In this document: piece by piece, positions 15,168 to 23,863 of the stretch | How the letters are laid out: each line of letters begins with the position of its first letter | Position numbering within the stretch: position 1 is the stretch's first letter | Source of the DNA: an uncultured Clostridia bacterium | Lineage (GTDB): Bacteria; Bacillota; Clostridia; Oscillospirales; CAG-272 | Direction of reading: 5' to 3' | Assembly (NCBI GenBank): GCA_944391805.1 | Contig: CALXUY010000023.1 | Location: 1 to 55,457 of the forward strand | DNA: 55,457 nt | Notes under the pieces: generated by a model | The model's input: the letters and a program-made list of their open reading frames with translations, nothing else | Database searches by the model: none | What the model was told of the DNA's origin: nothing | Program-made: the position numbers and the translations under genes

Positions 15168-17258
15168 ATGTCAAAAAATATCCCCGAACTGTTCGGCTGC
15201 ATGGTCTTTAACGATGACGTGATGCGCGAACGCCTCCCGAAGGAGGTTTACAAATCACTGACCCGCACCATTGCCACCGGCAAGACGATCGACCCCTCGA
15301 TTGCCGATGTGGTCGCCAACGCCATGAAGGACTGGGCCGTGGAAAAGGGCGCCACGCACTATACCCATTGGTTCCAGCCTCTGACCGGAGTGACCGCCGA
15401 GAAGCACGATGCCTTCATCTCCCCTGTCGGGACCTGCAAGGTGGTGATGGAATTTTCGGGAAAGGAGCTGATCCGTGGGGAATCCGACGCCTCCTCCTTC
15501 CCCTCCGGCGGTCTGCGCGCGACCTTTGAGGCGCGGGGATACACGGCATGGGATCCCGCTTCCTATGCCTTTGTCAAGGACGGAACCCTCTACATCCCCA
15601 CCGCCTTTTGCTCCTACACCGGAGAGGCGCTGGACGCGAAAACCCCCCTGCTCCGCTCGATGGACGCCATCAGCACGCAGGCGCTCCGCATCCTGCGCAT
15701 CTTCGGGGACAATACCACCCGCCGTGTGGATGTGAACGTGGGAGCCGAGCAGGAATATTTTATCATCGACAAAGCCATGTACGACCGCCGCGCCGATCTG
15801 GTATACGCCGGCCGCACGCTGTTCGGTGCGCCCGCCCCGAAAGGGCAGGAGCTGGAGGATCACTATTTCGGCCCGCTCAAAACCCGCATTGCAGCCTTTA
15901 TGACCGATCTCGACGAGGCGCTCTGGCGCATGGGCATCAATGCCAAAACCAAGCACAATGAGGTAGCGCCCGCGCAGCACGAGCTGGCTCCGATTTATGC
16001 CAACGCCAACATTGCGGTGGACCAGAACCTCCTGGTGATGGAACACATGAAGAAGATTGCCGAAAAACACGGCTTGGTTTGCCTGCTGCACGAAAAGCCC
16101 TATGCCGGCGTCAACGGCTCAGGCAAGCACAACAACTGGTCGCTGACGGCAAACGGAAAGAATCTGCTGGATCCCGGAAAAACGCCCGAGGAAAACAGGC
16201 AGTTCCTGCTGATTCTCGCCGCGGTGCTCAAGGCCGTGGACGACTATCAGGAGCTTTTGCGCGTTTCGGTGGCTTACGCCGGGAATGACCACAGGCTGGG
16301 AGCCAACGAGGCGCCCCCCGCCATCATCTCGGTTTTTGTCGGCGAGGAGCTGACCGCACTGATCGACTCGATTGTGGACGGCACCGCCTACCAGGGGGCC
16401 AAAACTGCCATGATGGATCTGGGCATTCCCACCATCCCGGTCTTCCGAAAGGACACAACCGACCGCAACCGCACCTCCCCGCTTGCCTTTACCGGCAACA
16501 AGTTCGAGTTCCGGATGCCCGGCTCCTCCCAGAATATCGCCCTGCCCAACACCGTGCTCAACACCGCGGTGGCCGAGTCCTTCCGTCAGTTTGCCGACGT
16601 CATTGAGAAGGCAAAAAAGCCGGATGAGGCCATTGCAAGGCTCATCAAGGAAACCTTTACCGCACACCGGCGCATTCTGTTTGACGGCAACGGCTACTCG
16701 GCGGACTGGGAGAGAGAGGCGGCCCGGCGGGGGCTTCGCAATCTGAAAAACTCGGTGGAAGCCTACCGCACTTTTACCGAGGAAAAGAATATCCGGCTGT
16801 TTTCCTCCTTTGGCGTTATGAGCGAGGTGGAAATGCGTTCGCGTGAGGAAATTTTCTTTGAAAACTACACCAAAATCATCAACATTGAGGCGCTGGCCAT
16901 GCTGGAAATGGCCGCTCGCGACTACATCCCCGCCGTGGAACGCTACATTGCCGACATCGCCGACACCGCCGCCAAAAAGCAGGCAGTCTGTACCGATGTT
17001 TCCTGCGCGGTGGAAAAGGACATCATCCGCCGGCTTTCCGAGCTGAACGCGCAGGCTTACAGCGCTGTCCAGCGCTTGCAGGCGCTGGAGGCCGAGGCTG
17101 CCGGCGTGACCGATGTGCGCGACCGTGCCGAGTGCTACTGCAGCCGGGTTCTGCCTGCCATGCGGGAGCTGCGCGCCGCGGTGGACGGAATGGAGACGCT
17201 GACCGCCTCCCGCTACTGGCCGGTGCCCACCTACGGCGACATGATGTTCCGGGTCTGA
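15168..17258 (+). CDS. glnN: glutamine synthetase type III
   Basis: Makes glutamine from glutamate, ammonia and ATP in the cytoplasm; the main ammonia-assimilation enzyme in many gut anaerobes. 696 residues, typical of the large GSIII form and far longer than GSI. Characteristic blocks: NVGAEQEYFIID, KHNEVAPAQHELAPIYANAN, GVNGSGKHNNWSL, and SPLAFTGNKFEFRMPGSSQN. The start at 15168 is preceded by GACGAGGA. A strong unregulated-looking promoter lies directly upstream and a small membrane protein gene follows. No frameshift or missing block. Confidence 0.97.
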   Translation: MSKNIPELFGCMVFNDDVMRERLPKEVYKSLTRTIATGKTIDPSIADVVANAMKDWAVEKGATHYTHWFQPLTGVTAEKHDAFISPVGTCKVVMEFSGKELIRGESDASSFPSGGLRATFEARGYTAWDPASYAFVKDGTLYIPTAFCSYTGEALDAKTPLLRSMDAISTQALRILRIFGDNTTRRVDVNVGAEQEYFIIDKAMYDRRADLVYAGRTLFGAPAPKGQELEDHYFGPLKTRIAAFMTDLDEALWRMGINAKTKHNEVAPAQHELAPIYANANIAVDQNLLVMEHMKKIAEKHGLVCLLHEKPYAGVNGSGKHNNWSLTANGKNLLDPGKTPEENRQFLLILAAVLKAVDDYQELLRVSVAYAGNDHRLGANEAPPAIISVFVGEELTALIDSIVDGTAYQGAKTAMMDLGIPTIPVFRKDTTDRNRTSPLAFTGNKFEFRMPGSSQNIALPNTVLNTAVAESFRQFADVIEKAKKPDEAIARLIKETFTAHRRILFDGNGYSADWEREAARRGLRNLKNSVEAYRTFTEEKNIRLFSSFGVMSEVEMRSREEIFFENYTKIINIEALAMLEMAARDYIPAVERYIADIADTAAKKQAVCTDVSCAVEKDIIRRLSELNAQAYSAVQRLQALEAEAAGVTDVRDRAECYCSRVLPAMRELRAAVDGMETLTASRYWPVPTYGDMMFRV

Positions 17259-17287
17259 CACAGTACGGTTCAACGGAGGAAAAGGTT

Positions 17288-17644
17288 ATGTATCAGCAAA
17301 TTGGAAAGAAAATCAAAACTCTTGCTGTTGTGCTCGCAGTCATCGGAATGGTTTTCTGTGTCATATGGGGGCTTCTGATGATTATATTCAGTACCGACTT
17401 TAACATTGCAGGACTTTTGTTGTTGTTGATCGGTCCGGTGCTGTGTTGGATTGGGTCGTTTTTGCTCTACGGCTTCGGAGAACTGGTTGACAAAACCTGT
17501 TGGATTGCCAAGCACATGGAAACCGTGTTCCCGGGGCCGCGGAATCCGGCAGAGGAATCGTGGCAGGCAACAGCCGGCGAGGCGGAAGAGGCGACGGGTG
17601 ACATGCCGTTCCAACTCCCTCCGGACAATGCCGGCATTGAGTGA
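17288..17644 (+). CDS. small two-helix membrane protein
   Basis: 118 residues. Hydrophobic segments lie at about 12-34 (LAVVLAVIGMVFCVIWGLLM) and 41-63 (AGLLLLLIGPVLCWIGSFLL), followed by a short amphipathic stretch (GELVDKTCWIAKHME) and an acidic soluble tail. The start at 17288 has GGAGGA 8 bases upstream; an in-frame upstream extension overlaps glnN and is unlikely. The layout resembles small uncharacterised Clostridia membrane proteins. It lies 29 bases after glnN and may be co-transcribed with it. Function unknown. Confidence 0.8.
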   Translation: MYQQIGKKIKTLAVVLAVIGMVFCVIWGLLMIIFSTDFNIAGLLLLLIGPVLCWIGSFLLYGFGELVDKTCWIAKHMETVFPGPRNPAEESWQATAGEAEEATGDMPFQLPPDNAGIE

Positions 17645-17748
17645 CCCTCTTTATCTCTCCTGATTGCAACATTTTTTTGCAATCTTGCAAATGAAGTCTG
17701 AAAAACTGCCAAAAGTGAATTGACAAGGTGTTTTTTTTGGCAAAGCAC

Positions 17749-17777
17749 TTGACAAAAAGCTGCAATTTGACTATAAT
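17749..17777 (+). promoter_or_regulatory. consensus promoter of serCA
   Basis: TTGACA (17749-17754) and TATAAT (17772-17777), 17-base spacer. The leader to serC is about 120 bases and contains GGGGGTTCGGTTGTATCCAA; I recognise no riboswitch in it. Confidence 0.85.
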
Positions 17778-17907
17778 ATAGTTTAACTACTTTTATAATA
17801 TAGGCGAAGATGCCCCTGTCATCCCGTGACCGATTCGGTGGGGGTTCGGTTGTATCCAAGCCCGTTTCTTATAAAAGCAAATCCATTTCCGGAGGATCAA
17901 GATCAAG

Positions 17908-18999
17908 ATGAACAGAGTTTACAATTTTTCGGCCGGACCTTCCATGCTTCCGCTCCCCGTGTTGGAAAAAGCGGCTTCCGAGCTGGTGTGCTATGGGGAT
18001 TCCGGAATGTCGGTTATGGAGATGTCGCACCGATCTCCGGACTATGAGGCCATCATTCAGGATGCGGAGGCGATGCTCCGCCGCCTGATGGCAATTCCCG
18101 ACAACTACAAGGTGCTCTTTTTGCAGGGCGGCGCCTCGACGCAGTTCGCGGCGGTCCCTCTGAACCTCATCAAGCGCACCGGAAAGGCCGACTATGTGGT
18201 GTCCGGCCAGTTCTCGGGCAAAGCCTTTAAGGAGGCACAGAAGCTGGGCTATGACGTCAAGTGCATTGCCACCACCAAGGACGACAATTTCGACCACGTA
18301 CCAACCGTCACCCGCGATATGATCCGCCCGGATGCGGCATATCTGCACATCTGCTTCAACAACACCATCTACGGCACCAAATACCCCTACATCCCCGACA
18401 CCGGCGACATTCCGCTGGTGGCGGATCTCTCCTCCTGCATCCTCTCGGAGCCGATCGATGTGAGCAAGTTCGGCGTGATCTATGCCGGCGCGCAGAAGAA
18501 TATGGCCCCGGCCGGCGTGACCATTGTCATCGTCCGTGAGGATCTGTTGGACTACGCCGAGGAAAAAATGCCTACCATGCTCGAATGGAAAACCATGGCG
18601 GAAAACGACTCGATGTACAACACCCCGCCCTGCTACACCATTTACATGGCAAAGCTGGTATATGAATGGCTGCTTGACATCGGCGGTCTGGAGGAGATGA
18701 AAAAGCGCAACGAGAAGAAAGCCAAGCTGCTCTACGATTACCTCGACTCCCAAAGCTATTATATCGCACCGGTGAAAAAGGAAAGCCGCTCGATGATGAA
18801 TGTGACCTTTGTAACCGGCAACGCCGACCTGGATAAGAAGTTTGCCTCCGAGGCCGCAAAAGCAGGCCTGAAGAATCTTAAGGGACACCGCTCGGTGGGC
18901 GGGATGCGCGCGTCCATTTACAACGCCATGCCCTATGAGGGTGTGGAAGCCCTGGTGGCATTTATGAAGCAGTTTGCCGCCGACAATCCCAAAGCATGA
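17908..18999 (+). CDS. serC: phosphoserine aminotransferase
   Basis: PLP enzyme converting 3-phosphohydroxypyruvate and glutamate to phosphoserine in serine synthesis (also acts in pyridoxal synthesis in some bacteria). 363 residues, the family length. N-terminus VYNFSAGPSMLP, substrate loop MSHRSPDYE, phosphate-binding QGGASTQFAAVP, PLP lysine in YAGAQKNMAPAG near residue 197, and the C-terminal HRSVGGMRASIYNAM. The start has GGAGG upstream. serA follows after 12 bases, forming a two-gene operon for consecutive pathway steps. Confidence 0.97.
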   Translation: MNRVYNFSAGPSMLPLPVLEKAASELVCYGDSGMSVMEMSHRSPDYEAIIQDAEAMLRRLMAIPDNYKVLFLQGGASTQFAAVPLNLIKRTGKADYVVSGQFSGKAFKEAQKLGYDVKCIATTKDDNFDHVPTVTRDMIRPDAAYLHICFNNTIYGTKYPYIPDTGDIPLVADLSSCILSEPIDVSKFGVIYAGAQKNMAPAGVTIVIVREDLLDYAEEKMPTMLEWKTMAENDSMYNTPPCYTIYMAKLVYEWLLDIGGLEEMKKRNEKKAKLLYDYLDSQSYYIAPVKKESRSMMNVTFVTGNADLDKKFASEAAKAGLKNLKGHRSVGGMRASIYNAMPYEGVEALVAFMKQFAADNPKA

Positions 19000-19011
19000 G
19001 AGGAACCGCAC

Positions 19012-20166
19012 ATGAAAATTCAACTGTTCAATAAAATTGCACAGGTAGGGCTGGACGAACTGGACAGCAGCTATACCATTGGCGAGGATGTACAAAACCC
19101 CGATGGCATTCTGGTGCGCTCTGCTGCCCTGCATGACATGGAGTTTGGCTCGGAGCTGAAGGCCATTGCCCGCGCCGGAGCCGGTGTCAACAATATTCCG
19201 ATCGACCGCTGCTCCGAGCAGGGCATTGTGGTATTCAACACACCGGGAGCAAACGCAAACGGCGTCAAGGAGCTGGCGGTCTGCGCGCTGCTGCTGGCCG
19301 CGCGGGATGTGGTTGGCGGTGTGGAGTGGGCAAAATCGCTCGCCGGGAGCACCGACGTGGCAAAGCAGGTGGAAAAGGGCAAATCCAAATTTGCCGGCAC
19401 CGAGCTGACCGGAAAAACGCTTGGCGTGGTCGGCCTTGGCGCCATCGGCGGACTGATTGCCAATGTGGCCTACCATCTCGGTATGAAGGTCATCGGGTGC
19501 GACCCCTTCCTCTCGGTGGAGGGGGCATGGAACCTCAACCACCATGTCCGGCGTGCCGCAACCTTTGACGAGATTTTTGAACAGGCCGATTACATCACGC
19601 TGCACGTGCCGGCCACCAAGGATACCAAAAACATGATCAACGCCGAGAGCATTGCAAAAATGAAGGACGGCGTCAAGCTCATCAACCTCTCCCGTGCCGA
19701 TCTCGTCAATGTACCGGATCTCGGTGTGGCGCTGGAGTCCGGCAAGGTTTCTGCCTATGTCACCGACTTCCCCACCGAGGAGGTGCTGGCGCTGACGCAC
19801 ACGGTTGCCATTCCCCACCTCGGCGCTTCCACCGAGGAATCCGAGAACAACTGCGCGGTGATGGCAGCCCGGGAGCTGGATGACTACCTCAAAAACGGCA
19901 ACATCCGCAACAGCGTCAACTTCCCGTCGGTGGAGCTTCCCCGCTCGGGTGCCGCACGCATCTGCGCGCTGCATGCCAACATTCCGGCGGTCATCACCGG
20001 CATCACCGGGGCGCTTTCTGCCGAGGGGCTGAACATTGAGAACATGACCAGCAAATCCAAGGGTGAGAACGCCTGCACACTCATTGACGTTTCCTCCGCT
20101 CCCACCGAGGCTGCGGTCGAGCACATCCGCTCGATTGCCGGGATGCTGCGGGTTCGGGTGGTCTGA
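19012..20166 (+). CDS. serA: D-3-phosphoglycerate dehydrogenase with ACT domain
   Basis: NAD-dependent oxidation of 3-phosphoglycerate, first step of serine synthesis. 384 residues, the short form: substrate and Rossmann domains (GVVGLGAIGGLIAN near 142-155; NLSRADLVN; IPHLGASTEESE with the catalytic histidine) followed directly by a C-terminal ACT domain (about 318-384, ALHANIPAVITGITGALSAE) that could sense serine. RBS GAGGAAC before ATG 19012. Second gene of the serCA operon, with a strong terminator about 100 bases after the stop. Confidence 0.97.
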   Translation: MKIQLFNKIAQVGLDELDSSYTIGEDVQNPDGILVRSAALHDMEFGSELKAIARAGAGVNNIPIDRCSEQGIVVFNTPGANANGVKELAVCALLLAARDVVGGVEWAKSLAGSTDVAKQVEKGKSKFAGTELTGKTLGVVGLGAIGGLIANVAYHLGMKVIGCDPFLSVEGAWNLNHHVRRAATFDEIFEQADYITLHVPATKDTKNMINAESIAKMKDGVKLINLSRADLVNVPDLGVALESGKVSAYVTDFPTEEVLALTHTVAIPHLGASTEESENNCAVMAARELDDYLKNGNIRNSVNFPSVELPRSGAARICALHANIPAVITGITGALSAEGLNIENMTSKSKGENACTLIDVSSAPTEAAVEHIRSIAGMLRVRVV

Positions 20167-20272
20167 TACCGCCTGCGCCTGTCGCGTCAGCGAACAGGGG
20201 CGGACCGGAATACGGAGCGGATGTCGGATGCGGTTTCAAGCCTTCTTTTCCGACAGTTGCATCTGAATTCCC

Positions 20273-20320
20273 GGATACGAAAAAGAGACGGAGCAAAAAC
20301 TCCGTCTTTTTTTCGTATCC
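20273..20320 (+). terminator. intrinsic terminator of serCA
   Basis: GACGGAG (20287-20293) pairs with CTCCGTC (20300-20306) followed by seven T. The outer arms GGATACGAAAAA and TTTTTTTCGTATCC extend the stem, so it could work in both directions. Confidence 0.9.
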
Positions 20321-20449
20321 CAACGGCAAAGCCCGCCCGGGCGCAATGCCATTTCCATTTGACAGACCGGCCCAGGATTCCTCGGCGCCGGAAAACACCG
20401 GCCAAGAGCTTTTGGGCTTTTTTCTATGCAGACAGGAGCGACCGGACGC

Positions 20450-20998
20450 CTATTTCCAGCGTCCCAGCTCCTCACGCTGCTGCTGCTCCTTCAGCTCCCG
20501 CTCCTGCTTTGCCTTTTCGCTCTCTGCGGGCGGCGGCAGCTCGCCTTTGACTTTGGCCTTGATGATCAGGGCAACCACATATACAATGGGAACCAGCAGA
20601 AGAAAAAAGATGGACAGCACTTTGACCAGCGGTGAAAAGAACAGGATAAACGGCAGGCAGAACGGCGCAACCATGTACACCAGCCCCATATCCTCATCCG
20701 GCGATTTTCCGTCCTTGTAGACATACCGTCTGCCCCACGCCTGAACCTTGCCATCCTTATCCTTTTCGATGTGCGCATAGCCTGCTATGGTTCGGTCTTC
20801 CTCTCCACGCATCATACGCTGCCTCCTTTGGTAAAACGGATAGCGAACTTGCATATAGAACGTAACCATATAGATCACCGGAAACAGCGAAAACCACGAG
20901 ATGTTCAGATATTGCCGGAACAGCAGCACCGCCGCCCCATTGGCAAGAAGATGTATCGCGTAATACAGCGCCCATTTGAATCCGGTTTTCATCCTCAT
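20450..20998 (-). CDS. predicted membrane protein with charged C-terminal tail
   Basis: 182 residues from ATG 20998, preceded by GGAGGGGG. Four hydrophobic segments: about 8-26, 31-48, then after a soluble section (EDRTIAGYAHIEKDKDGKV) two more at about 113-130 and 132-150. It ends in a Lys/Glu/Gln-rich tail (ESEKAKQERELKEQQQREE) likely to be helical. No family recognised. Its TAG stop is the only TAG terminal codon I found in the window. It lies between convergent serCA and the ribosomal operon and may be transcribed past the rplA terminator. Confidence 0.72.
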   Translation of the reverse strand: MRMKTGFKWALYYAIHLLANGAAVLLFRQYLNISWFSLFPVIYMVTFYMQVRYPFYQRRQRMMRGEEDRTIAGYAHIEKDKDGKVQAWGRRYVYKDGKSPDEDMGLVYMVAPFCLPFILFFSPLVKVLSIFFLLLVPIVYVVALIIKAKVKGELPPPAESEKAKQERELKEQQQREELGRWK

Positions 20999-21022
20999 AT
21001 ACCCCCTCCGGAAATTTGGTAG

Positions 21023-21065
21023 AAAAAAGAGGGAGGCTTCCAATATTGGTAGACACCTCCCTCCC
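21023..21065 (-). terminator. terminator after rplA
   Basis: GGGAGG (21031-21036) pairs with CCTCCC (21056-21061). On the minus strand the hairpin is followed by TCTTTTTTC. It marks the end of the rpmG-secE-nusG-rplK-rplA transcript. Confidence 0.75.
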
Positions 21066-21110
21066 TTGAGGGTTCATTCCTCACAAGAGCATCCGCTCGC
21101 GGGAATCGGC

Positions 21111-21806
21111 TCAGCCGAGCTTTGCCTGATTCACTTTGATGCCGGGGCCCATTGTGGATGCGACCACACAGCTCTTGATATACTGACCCTTGGTAGCGGC
21201 CGGCTTCGCCTTGATGATGGCGCTCAGCAGCGCGTCAAAGTTCTCCTTGAGCTTATCGGCTCCGAAGGAGGCCTTGCCGATGGGGCAGTGGATGATATTG
21301 GTCTTGTCCAGACGGTATTCGATCTTACCGGCCTTGGCCTCTGTCACCGCACGGGCGACGTCCGGGGTCACGGTTCCGGCCTTGGGAGAGGGCATCAGGC
21401 CCTTGGGGCCGAGCACCTTACCGAGCCGGCCGATGACGGACATCATGTCCGGAGAAGCGATGACCACGTCAAAATCAAACCAGTTTTCCTTCTGAATCTT
21501 TTCGGCATACTCCGCGCCGCCGACATACTCGGCTCCGGCGTCGAGCGCCTCCTGCACATGATCGCCCTTGGTGAACACAAGGGTTCTCACCTTTTTGCCT
21601 GTTCCGTTCGGGAGCACCACAGCGCCGCGCACCTGCTGGTCGGCGTGACGGGAGTCAACGCCCAGCCGCACGTGCACCTCAATGGTCTCGTCAAACTTGG
21701 CCTTTGAGGTCTGGCAAACCAGCCCCATCGCCTCGGCAACCTCATATTGCTTGGATTTTTCAAACAGCTTCACACTGTCCGCATATTTTTTTCCGACTTT
21801 CGCCAT
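21111..21806 (-). CDS. rplA: 50S ribosomal protein L1
   Basis: 231 residues. L1 binds 23S rRNA at the mobile L1 stalk and can repress its own operon mRNA. The sequence starts [19 protein letters not shown] and contains the L1 signature region ([54 protein letters not shown]). Last gene of the minus-strand operon; rplJ and rplL, which often follow, are not here because a terminator comes next. Confidence 0.98.
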   Translation of the reverse strand: MAKVGKKYADSVKLFEKSKQYEVAEAMGLVCQTSKAKFDETIEVHVRLGVDSRHADQQVRGAVVLPNGTGKKVRTLVFTKGDHVQEALDAGAEYVGGAEYAEKIQKENWFDFDVVIASPDMMSVIGRLGKVLGPKGLMPSPKAGTVTPDVARAVTEAKAGKIEYRLDKTNIIHCPIGKASFGADKLKENFDALLSAIIKAKPAATKGQYIKSCVVASTMGPGIKVNQAKLG

Positions 21807-21820
21807 TGTTCAGCCCTCCC

Positions 21821-22246
21821 TTACTCTTCAACGGTCACGCCCATGGAGCGGGCGGTTCCGGCAATCATGCTCATCGCGCTTTCCAGATTTGCCGCGTTCA
21901 GGTCGGGCATCTTGGTTTCGGCAATCTTTTTCACCTGTTCCTTGGTCAGCTTGGCAACCTTGGTTTTGTTGGGGACGGCCGAGCCGGACTCAATCCCTGC
22001 TGCCTTCTTGATCAGAACCGGAGCCGGCGGGGTTTTGGTGATAAAGGTGAAGGAGCGGTCGGCATACACCGTGATGACAACCGGAATGATCAGACCGATG
22101 TCGTTCTTGGTTCTCTCGTTGAATTCCTTGGTGAATACCGGAATGGCAACACCATACTGACCCAGCGCGGGGCCTACAGGGGGCTGCGGAGTCGCCTTGC
22201 CGGCGGGAAGCTGCAGCTTGATATATCCCAGAATCTTTTTCGCCAT
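21821..22246 (-). CDS. rplK: 50S ribosomal protein L11
   Basis: 141 residues, family length. L11 forms the GTPase-associated centre with 23S rRNA and supports factor binding. N-terminal domain [22 protein letters not shown] (written in part) and C-terminal TGTARSMGV are typical: [40 protein letters not shown] lies upstream of ATG 22246. Gene order nusG-rplK-rplA is classical. Confidence 0.97.
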   Translation of the reverse strand: MAKKILGYIKLQLPAGKATPQPPVGPALGQYGVAIPVFTKEFNERTKNDIGLIIPVVITVYADRSFTFITKTPPAPVLIKKAAGIESGSAVPNKTKVAKLTKEQVKKIAETKMPDLNAANLESAMSMIAGTARSMGVTVEE

Positions 22247-22337
22247 TTTGAATCATACCTCCAGATGTGGTTTGTTGCGGAAGAATGCAGATGAAATTTT
22301 CTTCCTCCCACCCGCGGCCGGGAGCCGCGGATTGCGC

Positions 22338-22886
22338 TCAGTTTTGCGCCAGGAGCCTGACCGCGCCGGTCTCCAGCTCCACAGGCATGTCGCGGTGGCC
22401 GCGCTTGACCAGAACCGTGACATTTTTGAGGTCCTCCGAGATGGACTGCACCACCCCGCTGTAGCCCTCGAACAGACCGGAAATGATCTCCACGCTGTCC
22501 CCCACCGCAAACGCGACCTTGATCTGCGGAGCCGTCTCAATCGAGAGCGCCTCCACCTCCTCGTCCGAGAGCGGTGTGGGTCGGGAGCCCGGCCCCACAA
22601 AGCCCGTCACGCCGGTGATGTTCCGCACCGCGTGCCAGCTTTCCTCGTTCATCACCATCTTGATATAAACATAGCAGGGGAAAATTTTGTTTTCCACTTC
22701 CTTTTCGGTGTCGCCGTTCTTTTCGATGACGATCTCGGTGGGAATGCGGATATCAAAAATCAGATGCCCTAGGCCTCTGTTCTCAATGATCTTTTCAAGA
22801 TTGGCTTTTACCTTGTTTTCGTAGCCGGAATAGGTGTGCGCCACATACCATCTCGGGCCTACGTTCATTTCGTTAATATCGCTCAT
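22338..22886 (-). CDS. nusG: transcription termination/antitermination factor NusG
   Basis: 182 residues. Binds RNA polymerase to control pausing and couples to ribosome or Rho. N-terminal NGN domain begins WYVAHTYSGYENKVKANLEK; the C-terminal KOW domain holds GDSVEIISGLFEGYSGVVQSI (in part: EIISGLFEGYSG). GFVGPGSRPTPLSDEEV is the linker. Start at ATG 22886; it follows secE by 11 bases. Confidence 0.98.
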   Translation of the reverse strand: MSDINEMNVGPRWYVAHTYSGYENKVKANLEKIIENRGLGHLIFDIRIPTEIVIEKNGDTEKEVENKIFPCYVYIKMVMNEESWHAVRNITGVTGFVGPGSRPTPLSDEEVEALSIETAPQIKVAFAVGDSVEIISGLFEGYSGVVQSISEDLKNVTVLVKRGHRDMPVELETGAVRLLAQN

Positions 22887-22897
22887 ACGTCAACGCC

Positions 22898-23296
22898 TTA
22901 AAAGAGTCCCATAAAGGCCAGCAGGCCTCTTGCAAGCCCCAGATCCAGCAGACTGATGACAGCCGCGAACACCACCAGTGCAATGAGAACCACGACGGTG
23001 CTCTTTTTGGTATCCTTCCAGGAGAACCAGGTGATCCGCTTGACCTCGCTCTCGTACTCGCGGATGACGCTGTTTACCTTTGCACGCTTTTTGATCCCCA
23101 GCACCACAACCGCGATCAGGATGGCCAGCATAATGCCCAGCACAACCATTTCTCCGATGCTCAGAATCGTGAAGATTCCCGTAGCGTCTGTTCCGCCGTC
23201 AAGGCTGTTTACAAACGGAATCGCACCGATCGCAATGTAAATCAGCGCGGCCAGAATGATACAGCCCCACTTGATGAACCGTTTTCCTGTGCTCAT
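22898..23296 (-). CDS. secE: preprotein translocase subunit SecE with N-terminal membrane extension
   Basis: 132 residues. SecE clamps SecY in the Sec translocon. The conserved SecE part is C-terminal: ESEVKRITWFSWKDTKKSTV followed by the membrane helix VVVLIALVVFAAVISLLDLG. Before it are two further hydrophobic segments (about 10-30 and 45-68), so the protein resembles the three-helix proteobacterial form rather than the single-helix type usual in Firmicutes. It sits between rpmG and nusG, as expected. Confidence 0.93.
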   Translation of the reverse strand: MSTGKRFIKWGCIILAALIYIAIGAIPFVNSLDGGTDATGIFTILSIGEMVVLGIMLAILIAVVVLGIKKRAKVNSVIREYESEVKRITWFSWKDTKKSTVVVLIALVVFAAVISLLDLGLARGLLAFMGLF

Positions 23297-23311
23297 CTCT
23301 GCTCCCCCCGA

Positions 23312-23473
23312 TTACTTCGTCTCTTTGTGCAGCGTGTGCTTGCGGCAGAACTTGCAATACTTCATGAGCTCCAGTCTGTCCGGGTCATTTTTCTTGTTTT
23401 TCTTGGTGTCATAATTTCTCTGCTTGCACTCGGTGCAGGCCAAAGTAATTTTGACTCGCGCATCATTCGCCAT
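23312..23473 (-). CDS. rpmG: 50S ribosomal protein L33
   Basis: 53 residues. Starts [20 protein letters not shown] and ends [15 protein letters not shown]; two CxxC pairs make it the zinc-binding form. ATG 23473 follows GGTGCCGCTAAAT. First gene of the rpmG-secE-nusG-rplK-rplA operon, under a strong minus-strand promoter at 23676-23648. Confidence 0.96.
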   Translation of the reverse strand: MANDARVKITLACTECKQRNYDTKKNKKNDPDRLELMKYCKFCRKHTLHKETK

Positions 23474-23647
23474 TTAGCGGCACCTCCCATATCAGAATTA
23501 TTTGACTTCACAGCCTGTGCGAAGCCGTGTACCTCCCTCCCGAAAGGACCGGATGCCCCCGAGCCGGGGTGGCGCGCAGTCCGGCTTTTTCGTGCCCGGA
23601 AGCGGCTTCCGCGCACAAAGAAAAAGCCCTCTCGCAGAGGTAGTCCT

Positions 23648-23676
23648 ATTATACCACATTCTGCCGTCCTTGTCAA
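23648..23676 (-). promoter_or_regulatory. consensus promoter of the rpmG operon
   Basis: Minus strand TTGACA (23676-23671) and TATAAT (23653-23648) with a 17-base spacer. The leader before rpmG is about 165 bases and includes a short hairpin (CCTCTGCGAGAGG). Confidence 0.88.
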
Positions 23677-23813
23677 TGGTTTTTTCACATATTTTCAAAG
23701 ATTCTGCGGCATAGCATGGTTTTTTCCCGTGCCGCCGCAGTCGGCAAAGAGCAAATGCCCATTTCGGTCAGGCGGGCATACGCCATTCCTTTTTCAGAGG
23801 TTTTTGAAAAGGG

Positions 23814-23849
23814 TGTGGGGAAAACTTTTCTCAAAAAGTTCTCCCCACA
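23814..23849 (-). terminator. hairpin after the DUF2079 gene
   Basis: TGTGGGGAAAACTTTT (23814-23829) pairs almost fully with AAAAGTTCTCCCCACA (23834-23849). On the minus strand CCCTTTTC follows. Likely end of the zapA to DUF2079 transcription unit. Confidence 0.6.
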
Positions 23850-23863
23850 GTATCCCCCGCTCC

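Noticed and set aside
17869..20124. Very long minus-strand frame opposite serC and serA
   Set aside because: It is the antisense shadow of two clear genes in high-GC DNA, shows no family motif and has no ribosome binding site.
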